From Auanema rhodensis (taxonomy: Eukaryota; Nematoda; Chromadorea; Rhabditida; Rhabditidae): DNA of 64,000 nucleotides. The position numbers and the translations under genes are program-made. The DNA lies in contig OZ059895.1 of NCBI GenBank assembly GCA_964057225.1, forward strand, positions 7,130,001-7,194,000, in the 5' to 3' direction. The notes under the pieces are model-generated. The model was not told the origin of the DNA, ran no database searches, and worked only from the letters and a program-made list of their open reading frames with translations. Positions 62,757 through 64,000 of this stretch are shown in pieces. Positions within the stretch are counted from its first letter, which is position 1; each line of letters opens with the position of its first letter.

Positions 62757-63894
62757 CCTGTGATAAACATTAAAAAAGAAACAATAGCGATGAGCAAATT
62801 AGCTATTGGGTATTAATCACTTTTATAAACTTATGACTAATAATAATATTAAATAAAGTCATATGCGTTACGGATTTCTATTAGGATGCACACACATCAA
62901 TTGCTTTTAAATTGTGAATATCTCACTTTTTGTCTCTTTTGATTTATTGAAATGTTCTTGATGAATATTGAAATTTATTAATAGTGTTCGATGACATTAA
63001 AATGATTTCTTTAGAAGCATATGCATCTAAACAAGCTGTAGCATATCTCTGTGGTATTAGTAATTTCATTAGGCTTTTGAATTACGAAACTCTTACACGT
63101 AATATGCGTTAAGCTCAACATCAGGAAAATGCCTTCTATTTGGTGTCCCTAAAGAAAGCGATTGAACAAGGTCGTATTTTTCTGATTCGAAAGCCAACTT
63201 TACAATGCCCTTGAACGTTGCTTTTAGTTATGTAATAGTTGAGTGAAAGGGAAGAGAGATAATGCTTTATAGTGAGAATTGTTTATCAGTTGAAACATAC
63301 TCACACATTTTTGCTTTATGAAAGTATTTGTAATGAAACCAATTCTTCCATATCTGAATCTATACTTTTCTTATGATGGAGCCTGTTTGAGTATTTTTTG
63401 ACGCGTGTCATTTGATTTCATCTCCTTATCGCTCTGCTGATAGTAATGGCATTCCTCAAATGATCTTATTGTAACAGGATTGCATGAATGTTTATTTCAT
63501 TGAAAGTTTTGATTAGGTAATATGAAGTTTATTTTCATTTGAGCAATGCTAATATTTCTCTAGAAAAAAAATATAAGAAAGGTTCTATTCAAACTATTGA
63601 TTGTTTTGTTTCTTGGATTTACTCTTCCTATTGTAGATTTTTTTATTAATTATGATTTCTAGTCCTTTAAGTCGTTCGGAAGGGTGGTGTTTATCATTGA
63701 ATAGTTTTTAACTTCGAACAGTATGATAATTGAATGGCTGTTTTTTTATAAATTGGTTTCTATTACTAAGAGTTCGAGAAAAAAAGAACCTTGCCATATA
63801 CTGCGGATTTGAAAACGTTTTAAGATCTCAAGGTCATGCGTTAAAAAAAAACGAAAGTTAGTATAATTCTCCTCATGTTTTGCGTACTTCTTAC
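62757..63894. other. AT-rich stretch, presumed intron of the right-edge minus-strand gene
   Basis: No exon can be supported on either strand. If the exons on both sides belong together it is an intron, possibly with a small missed exon because the phases do not match in the preferred frames. Confidence 0.3.
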
Positions 63895-64000
63895 CCCGAT
63901 GTAAGGTCAGGATCTCCTTGGCGAGAGTTATTGTGGATGGGCGAGATTTTCTGCGTTGATGCCGAAAAAACGTTGGTAAAGTAGCGTCTGGTAACAGCAT
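63895..64000 (-). CDS. Candidate exon at the right edge, minus strand (partial)
   Basis: The stretch ends in a good GTAAGAAG donor at 63894. Two frames are open: one reads DATLPTFFRHQRRKSRPSTI then TLAKEILTLHR, the other RRYFTNVFSASTQKISPIHN then NSRQGDPDLTSG. The gene enters from beyond the window, so neither frame nor start can be fixed. Confidence 0.3.

Overview
The window is nuclear DNA of a nematode. It is AT-rich, its genes are split by many introns of about 40-60 bp, and it carries orthologues of worm developmental genes (lin-41, sur-2/MED23, pen-2, src-2, lem-3, gly-2, che-1). Many start codons sit just after a splice-acceptor-like AG, as expected where spliced leaders are added. The species cannot be named from this sequence. 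All gene models were spliced by eye, so exon ends may be off by a few bases.

Region 1-8.5 kb, minus strand: seven genes run head to tail: SRRM1/rsr-1, TMEM242, PIG-L, a REC114/DSB-like meiotic gene, pen-2, a tamalin-like PDZ gene and a LETMD1-like gene cut by the left edge. Most gaps are 250-280 bp, one is 520 bp, and TMEM242 and PIG-L are only 2 bp apart. This looks like a polycistronic operon. Region 9.4-17 kb, minus strand: a Src-family kinase (src-2/kin-22 type) with large introns, then the ribosome-biogenesis gene RSL24D1/RLP24, which is divergent from the next cluster.

Region 17.5-28.5 kb, plus strand: MED23/sur-2, a SOCS6/7-type SH2-SOCS gene and mitochondrial GTPBP3/MnmE are spaced like an operon. 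A four-finger GLASS/CHE-1 transcription factor follows. Region 28.7-36.7 kb, minus strand: gly-2/MGAT5, lem-3/ANKLE1, a TTC14-like gene and an unrecognised gene form another tight same-strand series.

Region 37-49 kb, plus strand: a WW-MyTH4-RhoGAP gene (ARHGAP39/Vilse), CDKAL1 with a C-terminal membrane anchor, and a diphosphoinositol polyphosphate Nudix gene with a 3.6 kb first coding intron. Region 51-55 kb: a full-length lin-41/TRIM71 gene. Its 3' flank has a strong let-7 complementary site and a second seed match nearby, and a perfect NFI palindrome lies upstream. Region 57-62 kb: a divergent serpin-like gene and an unrecognised N-terminally membrane-anchored protein. Candidate minus-strand exons of another gene lie at the right edge.

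I found no convincing tRNA, rRNA, CRISPR array, transposase or viral remnant. Repeats are limited to short AT-rich microsatellites.
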